Shown here piece after piece: positions 34,076 through 42,285 of a stretch of DNA of 64,000 nucleotides. This DNA is from Vulcanimicrobiota bacterium (GTDB lineage: Bacteria > Vulcanimicrobiota > Vulcanimicrobiia > Eremiobacterales > Eremiobacteraceae). The translations under genes and the position numbers were made by a program. The notes under the pieces were generated by a model. It was not told the DNA's origin, did no database searches, and saw only the letters and a list, made by a program, of their open reading frames with translations. The stretch spans positions 24,052 to 88,051 of the forward strand of contig JAFAKE010000051.1 in the NCBI GenBank assembly GCA_019235715.1, read 5' to 3'. Every line of letters begins with the position of its first letter. Positions within the stretch are counted from its first letter, which is position 1.

Positions 34076-35899
34076 TTAGCGGGGGACCGCTGCGCGGGCC
34101 GCGGCCTCGCGCAGGCGTGCGCTTTGCACCGCGACGCTCGCCAGTTGGGCGAAGACTTCGATCGTGCGCACGGTTTCGTCATCGGGAACCATGTGATCGC
34201 GCGGCTCGTCGGGCGACAGCACGCCGATCAACGTCCCGTCCGAGTCGAAGAACGGGAAGATCAACAGGTCCTCTTCGTGCCATTCGCCGGGCGCGTTGCG
34301 CGGCAGCTTCGAGAGCTGCGGGTTGCGCGTCACGCCGCCCGGGGCGTGCAGCTCCATCGGCGTGTAATAGTACGTGTCGCGCACGCGCGCACGCGGTGAC
34401 ATCGAAGCCTGCAGCTCCGCGTCGCTGAGCTCTTGACCCACGACCGCGGACGAATATCCCAGGGCCGCGCGGCGCACGAAGACGTTGCGCACGGGATCGC
34501 GCACGACGATCGTGCCGGCAGTGAAATTGAACTGGCTGACGGCGACCTCGAGGATGGTGTTGAGAACGCGATCGAGGTCGCGCTCTTTGAAGATCGAGAC
34601 CGATAGGTCAAGGATACTCGACAGGCGCGCGGCCTGCTTGCGGCGCCCTTCCGCTGCGGTCTCCGCTTCGCGATAGAGGCGCTGGATCTGCCGGTTCGTC
34701 TCGGAAAGCTCTTCGGCTTTGCGCTGCTCGGTCGAGAACAGGTGGACGTTTTCGATGGCGGCGGCCGCCAGATGTGCGAAAAGCGCGACGTTATCTATGG
34801 TACCGCGCGACGGCACGCGGTTGTCCGCGGGCGCATCGGGCACCAACAGGCCGATGACGTCGCCTGAGGAGGAGTGCAGTTGAAAGATCAGGGTGTCCGC
34901 TTCGTTCCAGTCGTCTTGTTGCGCGCGCGGCTCGCCCAGACGCGTGCTGTCATAGACGACGGCAGGGTCCGTGTACCAGCTCTGCTGCTCGACCGGCGCA
35001 TAGTACACCCACGTCCGCACGGAGAAGCGCTTGTCCATCTTGAGGTCGGCCTGGGCGAACGCGACTTCGCGGTGGCGCAGCATCAGCTCGACGGCCGGCG
35101 GATAGCCGCGCACCGCGCTGTAGCGGTACGTGGCACGATCGCGATCGGCGACCAAGATCGAGCCGCAGCGGAAGCCGAATGCGTTGATCGTCGCTTCGAG
35201 AATGCGGTCGAGCAGCGAGCCGAGGTCGCGCTCGCGCATGAGCGTCACGCTCAGTTCGACGACTTTTCGCAGGGTCGCCGCCTGCGCTCGCGTCTCCGCA
35301 AGCATCGCCTCTTCCACTTCGGCCGCGCGGCTCAGCTCTTGGCTGCGCTTGGCGAGCGCTTGATTGCGTTCGTCGATCTCGCGGACGAGCAGTCCGACGT
35401 TCAGGACGTTGAGCCAAAGCACCGCGATCTGGAACAGCAGATTGACGATCATTTGGCCGGGCGGCGCCGGCGCGATATGCATGAGCTGCCCGATCGCGAT
35501 GATCAGCGTGCCGCCCGCGCCGGAGATCAACGCGCCTGCGTAGCGTTCGCGCGCCGCGGCGATCGCGGTGAAGATGACAAGGCCGACCCATGTGTTCGGG
35601 AACTGCGGCTCGTACGCCAGCACGACTGCGGACAGCGCGATGAAGTCGACGACGAGAAGCGCCCGTGCGTTCCAACGCACGAGCCCGACGCTGTTCGCGC
35701 GCGAATTGATGAGATACGAGACGAGCGTCGCGAGCAGCCACACGACGAGCGCGGTGGGCTGAACCCACGGGGGCGACGACTGCGGCAAGCCGATGGCGAC
35801 CGCCGCGCCGATGAAAACCGTGATCAGCCGGACCCGCAGGATGCTGGCCTCGGTCTTACGCGCTTCCTCTAGAGTCGGTGTGGACGTGTACTGCAACAT
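34076..35899 (-). CDS. Membrane-anchored tandem GAF-domain protein
   Basis: A 607-residue sensor-like protein. Residues 1-180 hold about five or six membrane helices ('ALVVWLLATLVSYLI', 'VLWLNVLNVGLLV'), then a coiled coil ('EEAMLAETRAQAATLRKVVELS'), GAF domain 1 ('LLDRILEATINAFGFRCGSILVADRD'), a second coiled coil and GAF domain 2 ('VLNTILEVAVSQFNFTAGTIVVRD'). No kinase, GGDEF, HTH or phosphatase domain follows. ATG 35899 was chosen over the adjacent TTG. It ends about 50 nt before the oxidase operon on the same strand; a redox or gas-sensing role is only a guess. Confidence 0.8.
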   Translation of the reverse strand: MLQYTSTPTLEEARKTEASILRVRLITVFIGAAVAIGLPQSSPPWVQPTALVVWLLATLVSYLINSRANSVGLVRWNARALLVVDFIALSAVVLAYEPQFPNTWVGLVIFTAIAAARERYAGALISGAGGTLIIAIGQLMHIAPAPPGQMIVNLLFQIAVLWLNVLNVGLLVREIDERNQALAKRSQELSRAAEVEEAMLAETRAQAATLRKVVELSVTLMRERDLGSLLDRILEATINAFGFRCGSILVADRDRATYRYSAVRGYPPAVELMLRHREVAFAQADLKMDKRFSVRTWVYYAPVEQQSWYTDPAVVYDSTRLGEPRAQQDDWNEADTLIFQLHSSSGDVIGLLVPDAPADNRVPSRGTIDNVALFAHLAAAAIENVHLFSTEQRKAEELSETNRQIQRLYREAETAAEGRRKQAARLSSILDLSVSIFKERDLDRVLNTILEVAVSQFNFTAGTIVVRDPVRNVFVRRAALGYSSAVVGQELSDAELQASMSPRARVRDTYYYTPMELHAPGGVTRNPQLSKLPRNAPGEWHEEDLLIFPFFDSDGTLIGVLSPDEPRDHMVPDDETVRTIEVFAQLASVAVQSARLREAAARAAVPR

Positions 35900-35974
35900 C
35901 AAAAAACGGGCTCTTTAGAAGTATCGGCAGGTCCCTGGCAGGTCCACCTGGCGCCGCAAGGGCAAGCCCGCGTC

Positions 35975-36349
35975 ATGAAGCAGATATCGACGCCTGAGGC
36001 GCCTCGCCCCGTCGCCGCCTATTCCCAGGGGATCGAAGCGGCGGGCTTTATCTTCACGGCCGGACAGGTCGGACTCCATCCCGTGAGCGGCACGCTGGCA
36101 GTCGGCATCGATGCCCAAGCCGAGCTCGCGTTCGGCAACGTCGCCGCGGTCGTGCGCGCGGCCGGCTTGAAGACGGCGAACATCGCCAAGGTGACGATAT
36201 TTATGACTGATCTGACGCAATTCGGGCGCGTGAACGTCATTTACGAGCGCTTTGTCGGCGAGCACAAACCGGCGCGCACGACGGTCGGCGTCAGCGCGTT
36301 GCCGCTCGGCGCGCTCATCGAGGTCGAGGCGATCGCGATTCGACCTTAG
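35975..36349 (+). CDS. ridA: RidA family reactive-imine deaminase
   Basis: A 124-residue trimeric enzyme that hydrolyses 2-iminopropanoate/2-aminoacrylate made by PLP enzymes. Signature parts are 'PRPVAAYSQGIEAAGFIFTAGQVGLHP', 'NVAAVVRAAGLKTANIAKVTIFMTDL' and 'PARTTVGVSALPLGALIEVEAIAI', with the key arginine in 'PARTTV' and Glu near the C-terminus. Full length. It stands alone, divergent from the GAF protein and overlapping the TPR gene tail to tail by 4 nt. Confidence 0.94.
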   Translation: MKQISTPEAPRPVAAYSQGIEAAGFIFTAGQVGLHPVSGTLAVGIDAQAELAFGNVAAVVRAAGLKTANIAKVTIFMTDLTQFGRVNVIYERFVGEHKPARTTVGVSALPLGALIEVEAIAIRP

Positions 36350-37554
36350 CGCTTGACCTGCGATTCGATCGTGGCGAGCTCCGACGCAGCCTCGGGATCT
36401 TTCGGATCTTCCTGCAGCGCGATCTTGAATTGATCTTCGGCGAGCGGCAGCTTCTTTTGCGCCTCGTACGTCAGACCCAAGCCGAAGTGCAGGCGCGGGC
36501 TCTTGGGCTGCAACGCGAGTCCCTTGATGAACGCCGCCTCGGCGAGGTTGAGCTGATTGTGCGTGTAGTACAGCGAGCCGAGGTTGATGTACACGTTGCG
36601 CTCGTGCGGATCGAGATTGATCGCGCGCTGAAATTCTTCGACCGCTTTCGTGAACTGGTTGAGATGGTCGTAGGCGACGCCGAGATTCTCATAACCCAGC
36701 GCCAGCTGCGGCTCCAGCTCGACCGCGTGATTGAACTTCTCGATGCCGGCGTCGTACTGGCCCTCATTGACCAACTCGACGCCCCAATTGTTCCATGCAA
36801 ACGCATAGTGCGAATCGATGGCGAGCGCGGTCTTGTATTGATTGATCGCGTCGTCGTAACGGCCTTCTTCGCCGTACACGTTGCCGAGCAGATTGTACGC
36901 GTCGGTATAGCGCGCGTCGCGGTCGAGCGCGTATTGCAGCTGCGCGATCGCCGCGTCGTACTTCTTTTCGGCTTTATAGATCGACGCCAGATTATAGTGA
37001 TTCGACGGCTCGTACGGATTGCGCGTCTCTTCAAGTTTGTACTCGGCTTCGAGCTCGCCTAAGCGCCCTTCGTCTGAATAGAGCAGCACGAGGTTCGCAA
37101 AGCCCTCTCTGGAGGGCAAGCTCTTGCGAAAGGCGCTCACCGCGTCGTCAAACCTGTCTTCGGCGGAATACACGCCGCCGATGCGGTTCCATACATCGCG
37201 GTTGTTCGGATCCACTGCGAGCACGGCGTTGTAGGCGGCTTCGGCGGCCTGATAATGCTCCAACCGGTACTCGACGTCGCCAAGCAGACGCTGGATCTCG
37301 ATGTTGCGCGGCTCGAGCGTTGCGGCGCGATGCAGCTCCTGCGCGGCCGCTTCGTTGTCGCCCTTATCTGCATCGGCGCGCGCGGCCGCCAACAACTGCG
37401 CGCTTGCTGAGGGATGCGCGTTTGCCGGAGAGGCGACCGATGGATAGGTTTGGCCGGGCGGCGCGGAGCTATCGGCGCTCGCCGGAAGGTTGACGCAAAG
37501 GACGCCACATGCGCACAGCGCTGCGGCGGCCAGGCAGACGGAAAATCGAAACAT
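36346..37554 (-). CDS. Secreted TPR-repeat protein
   Basis: A 402-residue exported protein. After a Cys-containing signal sequence ('VCLAAAALCACGVLCVNLPASA') and a Pro/Ser linker come about nine or ten tetratricopeptide repeats, e.g. 'AEAAYNAVLAVDPNNRDVWNRIGGVYSAEDRFDDAV' and 'YNLLGNVYGEEGRYDDAINQYKTAL'. TPRs mediate protein binding, often in outer-membrane or pilus assembly; no specific role is visible. No lipobox with a clear +1 Cys is certain. It is divergent from a small lipoprotein gene. Confidence 0.88.
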   Translation of the reverse strand: MFRFSVCLAAAALCACGVLCVNLPASADSSAPPGQTYPSVASPANAHPSASAQLLAAARADADKGDNEAAAQELHRAATLEPRNIEIQRLLGDVEYRLEHYQAAEAAYNAVLAVDPNNRDVWNRIGGVYSAEDRFDDAVSAFRKSLPSREGFANLVLLYSDEGRLGELEAEYKLEETRNPYEPSNHYNLASIYKAEKKYDAAIAQLQYALDRDARYTDAYNLLGNVYGEEGRYDDAINQYKTALAIDSHYAFAWNNWGVELVNEGQYDAGIEKFNHAVELEPQLALGYENLGVAYDHLNQFTKAVEEFQRAINLDPHERNVYINLGSLYYTHNQLNLAEAAFIKGLALQPKSPRLHFGLGLTYEAQKKLPLAEDQFKIALQEDPKDPEAASELATIESQVKR

Positions 37555-37721
37555 AGCGTGACTCGCTGACTACGCTCTTTTTGAACGCCCGTGTACGCTC
37601 AAGTATACCGCGCCGCCACGCGCCATGCAACGCAGGGAGGCTCACACCAGGGCTCGGGCTGGCCTGAGCGAAACCCGCGGGGCGGTCCACCCTCGGCGAC
37701 CTGAAAGCGGAGCGACCATCC

Positions 37722-38066
37722 ATGCGGTTTGCGCTTTTCGGAGCCGTCTGCGCAGCGGCGCTGGCGCTTGGCGGCTGCCCGAACCCGAACCAGATCGGCG
37801 TGCAGCAGTTTGGCACGATCACGGCCACCGTGCTGCTCGCGAGCAACAACCAGCCCGTGGCGAACGCATTGGTTGCGGTGAACACCGGGCCTGGTGGGCA
37901 GTGCAAGACCGGCGCTGACGGCACGTGCACGCTGAATCAGGTCCCCGTCGGCCCGCAATCGGTGACCGCCAATGCGACGGGACTGCAAGGTCCGCCGGTC
38001 GCGGTCAACGTCGCGCAGCAGAACCAGAACTACCCTGTCACGATCCTCATGTATCCCTCGAGCTGA
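37722..38066 (+). CDS. Small lipoprotein with carboxypeptidase-regulatory-like domain
   Basis: A 114-residue lipoprotein: signal peptide with lipobox 'LALGGC' (Cys at residue 19), followed by one beta-sandwich unit: 'GTITATVLLASNNQPVANALVAVNTGPGGQCKTGADGTCTLNQVPVGPQSVTANATG'. This pattern (variation on 'G.V.....P..GA.V.........TD..G.F....VP.G...V') is typical of CarboxypepD_reg-like domains, which act as adhesive or scaffold modules. It precedes mutM by 12 nt but the two functions look unrelated. Confidence 0.8.
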   Translation: MRFALFGAVCAAALALGGCPNPNQIGVQQFGTITATVLLASNNQPVANALVAVNTGPGGQCKTGADGTCTLNQVPVGPQSVTANATGLQGPPVAVNVAQQNQNYPVTILMYPSS

Positions 38067-38078
38067 TGCCCCGTCCGC

Positions 38079-38900
38079 ATGCCTGAGCTGCCCGAGCTCG
38101 AGCTGTTGCGCGAGCAGCTGGGCAAGCACGCCGGCGGCGCCAAGATCATCAACGTCGTCCTCGATCCGAAACGCGCATTCATCATCCGCTATCCGCCGAT
38201 GGATTTCGCGCGCGAGCTCACCGGCAAACGTATCGCCGGCGTGGGCAGGCGCGGCAAGTTCTTGATGGTATCGTTTGCGGACTTCGACAAGCAGCTGATC
38301 GTCAATCCGATGTTGGGCGGCCGATTTGCGATTGCCAGCCGCGCGGCGCCGGCGCTGGCGTCGACGTGTTTTACGCTGCAGCTCGAGAAAGCGCTCGACG
38401 TGCGCTTCTTGGACTCCACCCAGATGGCGCGCATCTATCTGACGGCGACGCCCGAAACGGATGTCCCCGCGTTCGCGCAGCTCGGCCCCGACGCGCTCGA
38501 TCCCGCTTTGACCTACGACGTCTTTGCGGCACGTCTGCGCAAGCACCGCGGCGAGCTTAAGAACGTGCTGCGCAATCAGGCATTCGTCTCCGGGATCGGC
38601 AACGCGTACGCGGACGAAATCCTCTTCGCCGCGCGGCTGCGGCCGCTGCGCCGAGCCGGCACGCTCGACGATCGAGAGCGCCATGCGTTATACGATGCGA
38701 TGCGCGCGACGCTGCGCGAAGCGATTGAGATCACCGGTGCGCAGTATGCGGCGGGCAAGCATCCGCTGCATAAACAAGAGCGCAGCTTCATGAAGATCCA
38801 TGGCCGCAAGAAAACGACGTGTCCCCGTTGTGGCCACCGCATTTCCGTGGTGCATCCTGGGGGCGAGGCGACGTACTACTGCCGCGGCTGCCAACTGTAG
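38079..38900 (+). CDS. mutM: Formamidopyrimidine-DNA glycosylase MutM/Fpg
   Basis: Base-excision repair enzyme removing 8-oxoguanine and FaPy lesions. The 273 residues begin with catalytic 'PELPELE' (Pro and Glu), contain 'RRGKFL' (catalytic Lys), the helix-two-turn-helix 'LRNQAFVSGIGNAYADEILF', and the C-terminal zinc finger 'CPRCGHRI...YYCRGCQ'. PELPELE replaces the commoner PELPEVE, a conservative change. The H2TH loop 'GIGN.YADE' is intact. Full length; no repair genes adjacent. Confidence 0.95.
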   Translation: MPELPELELLREQLGKHAGGAKIINVVLDPKRAFIIRYPPMDFARELTGKRIAGVGRRGKFLMVSFADFDKQLIVNPMLGGRFAIASRAAPALASTCFTLQLEKALDVRFLDSTQMARIYLTATPETDVPAFAQLGPDALDPALTYDVFAARLRKHRGELKNVLRNQAFVSGIGNAYADEILFAARLRPLRRAGTLDDRERHALYDAMRATLREAIEITGAQYAAGKHPLHKQERSFMKIHGRKKTTCPRCGHRISVVHPGGEATYYCRGCQL

Positions 38901-38942
38901 AATCGCGCAGGCGCTGCGCCGCTCGAGGTGAAAGCGCGGCCC

Positions 38943-40106
38943 ATGAGACGCACGAATTTCTTCATTATCTATATGGCTTGGGTGCTCGCTGCTGCCACCA
39001 TCGCCGTGGGCGCGGGTTGTGCCGGCGGCGGCACGACCGGCGGCGGCGGCGGAAATCCCACGCCCGCTCCGATTCCCGCCGCCGACTATTACGTCAATGG
39101 CGGGATGAACGTCAACGAGATCTTCGGCTTTTCGACCGCGCCGGTCGGCGTGACCGGCACGCCCGCGCCGCTGAACAATTCGCCGTACAGTACGGTGGGC
39201 GCCAATGGTTCGGCCGGCGCGCCCTTCGGCATCACGCTGGCCAAAGGCGGCTCGGTCCTGTTCGCGGTCAACAATCCGCAGGGCAGCGTCAGCGCGTTCA
39301 CGGTCAACGGTGACGCGTCGTTGACACTCGTGTCATCCACGAACACGCAAGGCGCAGCTCCGTCTGGGGTTTGCGCGGCGCCAAACGGCACCGTCGCGGC
39401 CGTCGCGGACACCGGCTCCAACCAATTGGAGACGTTCACGATCGCCGCCAACGGTACGCTCGCGCAAGCCCATGTCACCGCCCCGTCGCAGAACGGTCTT
39501 GATGCGCCGCTCGATTGCGCGTTTTCGCCCGACAGCGCGCACGTCTACGTCACGGACAGCGCAGGCGCCAGCGGTATCTCTGCGTTCAGCGTCGATGGCG
39601 CCGGCAACATCACAACCATCGCTACGTACTCGGTTGACAGCGGCATGCCGGCGCAGGGCATCGCGATCTCATCGGCTGCGACGCCGCTGGTCTTCGCGAC
39701 GACGCAAGCCGGCAACGGAATGGGCGTCTACGCGATATCCAGCGGCGGCGTGCTCTCACCGCAGGCATTTCAGCCCACTGCGATCGCGCCGATCGGCGTC
39801 GCCGTCGCGCCGAACGCGCAGTCGGTCTACGTCGCGGCCGCGGGTGCAAAAGCGGTTGACGGCTTCCACATCAACGGGTTCTCCTTGTCGGAGCTTTCGG
39901 GCGCGCCCTATACGACGCAAGCGACGCAAAGCGCGTATCCAAGCATCTCCTCGGCCGGCAGCTTGCTTGTGGTGATGAGTCCGCCCGACAAGGCGGTGAC
40001 GTTCTTCGCCGTCAACGCTGACGGCACGCTAGGCTATGCGTCGACGAACCTGTACGGGATACCGGGACTTTCGGGCACAACGGCCGACGCGGTCGTCGTG
40101 CGCTGA
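38943..40106 (+). CDS. Lipoprotein beta-propeller (lactonase-like)
   Basis: A 387-residue lipoprotein with lipobox 'AVGAGCAGG' near residue 26, a Gly-rich spacer, then repeated blades: 'SAFTVNGDASLTLV', 'LETFTIAANGTLAQA', 'ISAFSVDGAGNITTIA', 'GVYAISSGGVLS', 'TFFAVNADGTLGYAS'. The '.f..(d/n)..G.l' repeats and 'PDSAHVYVTDS' resemble the 6-phosphogluconolactonase-like seven-blade propellers, but no catalytic assignment is justified. ATG 38943 gives a normal signal peptide; the track's GTG adds five residues. It runs toward the glnA leader. Confidence 0.82.
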   Translation: MRRTNFFIIYMAWVLAAATIAVGAGCAGGGTTGGGGGNPTPAPIPAADYYVNGGMNVNEIFGFSTAPVGVTGTPAPLNNSPYSTVGANGSAGAPFGITLAKGGSVLFAVNNPQGSVSAFTVNGDASLTLVSSTNTQGAAPSGVCAAPNGTVAAVADTGSNQLETFTIAANGTLAQAHVTAPSQNGLDAPLDCAFSPDSAHVYVTDSAGASGISAFSVDGAGNITTIATYSVDSGMPAQGIAISSAATPLVFATTQAGNGMGVYAISSGGVLSPQAFQPTAIAPIGVAVAPNAQSVYVAAAGAKAVDGFHINGFSLSELSGAPYTTQATQSAYPSISSAGSLLVVMSPPDKAVTFFAVNADGTLGYASTNLYGIPGLSGTTADAVVVR

Positions 40107-40143
40107 GCGCCGCAACGCGCGCGAACGCACGCATCGTACCTAG

Positions 40144-40152
40144 TTATCCACA
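40144..40152 (+). promoter_or_regulatory. Consensus DnaA box in the glnA upstream region
   Basis: TTATCCACA matches the DnaA consensus exactly and lies in an intergenic gap. Only one such box is present here, so this is not an origin; DnaA-linked regulation or chance are the options. Confidence 0.3.
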
Positions 40153-40164
40153 GCGCGCGCGTTT

Positions 40165-40266
40165 ATGCACATCCCGACGCTAGGCCAACGGCCCGCGCGA
40201 GCGCCTACACCAAAGGCTAAATGCGCGGGCATGTCACGCGCCGCACGCTTCATTCCGGGACTTTAG
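40165..40266 (+). CDS. Putative leader peptide upstream of glnA (33 aa)
   Basis: An ATG at 40165 opens a 33-codon frame ('MHIPTLGQRPARAP...RFIPGL') whose TAG stop falls exactly in the 4-nt loop of the terminator-like hairpin before glnA. A ribosome reaching that stop would block the hairpin, as in translation-coupled attenuation. There is no run of Gln codons and no clear ribosome site, so expression is unproven. The codons are GC-rich, like the neighbours. Chance is a real alternative. Confidence 0.3.
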   Translation: MHIPTLGQRPARAPTPKAKCAGMSRAARFIPGL

Positions 40267-40282
40267 AGTCCCGGATTTTTTT
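40254..40282 (+). terminator. Intrinsic terminator/attenuator 22 nt before glnA start
   Basis: TCCGGGACT and AGTCCCGGA form a perfect 9-bp stem with loop TTAG, followed at once by seven T. It is the best intrinsic terminator shape in the window. Since only 22 nt with the ribosome site separate it from the glnA GTG, a promoter for glnA must lie upstream of it, which favours attenuation over simple termination of the preceding gene. Confidence 0.78.
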
Positions 40283-40304
40283 CGAATGGGATGGGAGGGC
40301 TACA

Positions 40305-41753
40305 GTGCCGCCACGCAATCCGAGCAAGAGCGCGCTCGACCTCATCAAGAAGCACGGCGCGAAGATCGTCGACTTCAAATTCATCGATGTACCCGGCATG
40401 TGGCAACACACATCTGTGCCAGCCGATGAAGTCGACGAAGGCACGTTCCAATACGGCATCGGCTTCGACGGCTCGAGCATTCGCGGGTTCCAAGAGATCC
40501 AGGAAAGCGACATGGTGCTCTTGCCCGATCCCGACAGCGTGCGGCTCGACTCGTTTTGTTCGATCCCGACCGTTTCGTTCATCTGCGATGTCTTCGACCC
40601 GCGCAAGCAGGCGCTGTACGACCGCGATCCGCGCAACATCGCAAAACGCGCGCAAGACTACATGCGCAGGAGCGGCATCGGCGACACCGCCTATTTCGGA
40701 CCGGAGCTCGAATTCTACATCTTCGATCACATCAGTTACGAGAATCTGCCGTTCACGAGCGGTTTCTCGATCGATTCTGAAGAGGCGCACTGGAATTCGG
40801 GGTCCGATGATGGCCCGAATCTCGGCTACACCTTGCGGCCGAAGGAAGGCTACTTCCCCGTTCAGCCCTCCGATAAGCACATGGACATCCGCTCGGAGAT
40901 GGTGCTTGCGCTCAAGGCGTGGGGCGTGCCCGTCGAGATGCATCACCACGAAGTTGCGACCGGCGGCCAGACCGAGATCGACATGCGCTACGCCACGCTG
41001 CTGCAGATGTGCGACAACGTCATGATCTACAAATACGTGACGCGCAACGTCGCGCGCCGTCACGGCAAAACGGTCACGTTCATGCCTAAGCCGCTGTTCG
41101 GCGACAACGGTTCGGGCATGCACGTGCACCAAAGCATATGGAAGGCGGGCAAGAACCTCTTCTACGATGAGAAGGGTTACGCGGAACTTTCGAAGCTCGG
41201 CCATTACTACATCGGCGGCCTCTTGACGCACATCGACGCACTGCTCGCCTTCTGCGCGCCGACGACCAATTCGTACAAGCGCCTCGTGCCGCACTACGAA
41301 GCGCCGGTCAACGTCGCGTTCTCGATGGGCAATCGCTCGGCCGCGGTGCGCATCCCGATCTTCTTCAAAGGCCCGCGCTTTTCGAAAGCCAAGCGCATCG
41401 AGTTCCGCCCGCCCGACCCGGCAGCGAATCCGTATCTCGCGTTTTCTGCGATGCTCATGGCGGGGCTGGACGGCATCAAGCGCAAGCTTGACCCGACGAA
41501 AGCCGGCTTTGGACCGCTCGACAAGAACATCTACGAACTTCCCAAGGCTGAAGCGCGGCGCATCAAATCGGTTCCCGGCAGTTTGGATGCGACGCTGGCG
41601 GCACTGGAGCGCGACCACGCGTTTCTCACCGAAGGCGACGTGTTCTCCGAGGACCTGATCGAGACGTGGATCGACTACAAGCGTACGAAAGAGCTGCAAG
41701 AGGTGCGCATCCGGCCGACGCCATACGAGTTCTATCTCTATTACGATCTGTGA
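40305..41753 (+). CDS. glnA: Glutamine synthetase type I (GSI-beta-like)
   Basis: Main ammonia-assimilating enzyme (glutamate + NH3 + ATP). From GTG 40305 (GGGAGG 6 nt upstream) the 482 residues include 'IVDFKFIDVPGMWQH', 'GIGFDGSSIRGF', metal ligands in 'GPELEFYIFD' and 'MHHHEVATGGQTEID', 'GDNGSGMHVHQS', 'NSYKRLVPHYEAP' and 'IEFRPPDPAANPYLAFSAMLMAG'. 'DKNIYELP' matches the adenylylation-site motif (Tyr), so GlnE-type control is possible. ATG 40221 is in frame, but the reading would run through the terminator hairpin. The leader suggests transcriptional attenuation. Confidence 0.95.
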   Translation: MPPRNPSKSALDLIKKHGAKIVDFKFIDVPGMWQHTSVPADEVDEGTFQYGIGFDGSSIRGFQEIQESDMVLLPDPDSVRLDSFCSIPTVSFICDVFDPRKQALYDRDPRNIAKRAQDYMRRSGIGDTAYFGPELEFYIFDHISYENLPFTSGFSIDSEEAHWNSGSDDGPNLGYTLRPKEGYFPVQPSDKHMDIRSEMVLALKAWGVPVEMHHHEVATGGQTEIDMRYATLLQMCDNVMIYKYVTRNVARRHGKTVTFMPKPLFGDNGSGMHVHQSIWKAGKNLFYDEKGYAELSKLGHYYIGGLLTHIDALLAFCAPTTNSYKRLVPHYEAPVNVAFSMGNRSAAVRIPIFFKGPRFSKAKRIEFRPPDPAANPYLAFSAMLMAGLDGIKRKLDPTKAGFGPLDKNIYELPKAEARRIKSVPGSLDATLAALERDHAFLTEGDVFSEDLIETWIDYKRTKELQEVRIRPTPYEFYLYYDL

Positions 41754-41771
41754 GGCAGCGAGCGTAACGAC

Positions 41772-42236
41772 ATGAAACCGCCGGCGGCGGCAGTCACGTT
41801 ACGGCGCGCGACGGCAGCCGATCGCGACGCGGTCGTCGCGATCATCTTCGGCACGCTGCGCTCGTTCGGCATCGAGCCCGAGCCATTGCGGTTGGACGCC
41901 GAAGCGATGCATTTCGGCGAGGCCGACGCCAGGGTCGCCGACTTCGTCGCCGAAATCGAGGGCGCGATCGTTGGATCCGTCGCGCTGCGCGATCGCGGCG
42001 ACGGCAGCGGGCGCATTTCCAAGTTTTTCGTGGACGAACGCGTGCGCGGCCAAGGCGTCGGCAAGGCGCTGTTGACGCTGGCAGTCGATGAAGCGCGCGC
42101 CCGCAATCTACGCGAGGTCGACCTCGAGACGCGAACGGTGTTCGAGGCCGCCGTGCACATCTACGAGTCCAGCGGGTGGAAACGCGGGCCCGAGCCCGAG
42201 AACGCCTGCGACCGGACATACATCCTCACGCTCTAG
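41772..42236 (+). CDS. GNAT-family N-acetyltransferase
   Basis: A 154-residue acetyltransferase fold. 'VTLRRATAADRDAVVAIIFGTL' opens the domain; the acetyl-CoA motif A is 'ISKFFVDERVRGQGVGKALLTLAVDEARARNLREVDLET' with R-x-x-G-x-G; 'FEAAVHIYESSGWKRGPE' is motif B. The substrate (protein, small amine or antibiotic) is not visible. It starts 18 nt after glnA and may be co-transcribed; a role in nitrogen regulation is not supported by sequence. Confidence 0.9.
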   Translation: MKPPAAAVTLRRATAADRDAVVAIIFGTLRSFGIEPEPLRLDAEAMHFGEADARVADFVAEIEGAIVGSVALRDRGDGSGRISKFFVDERVRGQGVGKALLTLAVDEARARNLREVDLETRTVFEAAVHIYESSGWKRGPEPENACDRTYILTL

Positions 42237-42285
42237 GACAGCACGCATAAGGAAGTCGAACGTGGTGGCACGAGGTCATCGTGCG

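Noticed and set aside
40144-40152. Replication origin suggested by DnaA boxes here and TGTGGATAA at 12936 and 60541
   Set aside because: Single scattered boxes, two of them in coding sequence, with no AT-rich unwinding region and no dnaA, dnaN or gyrB.
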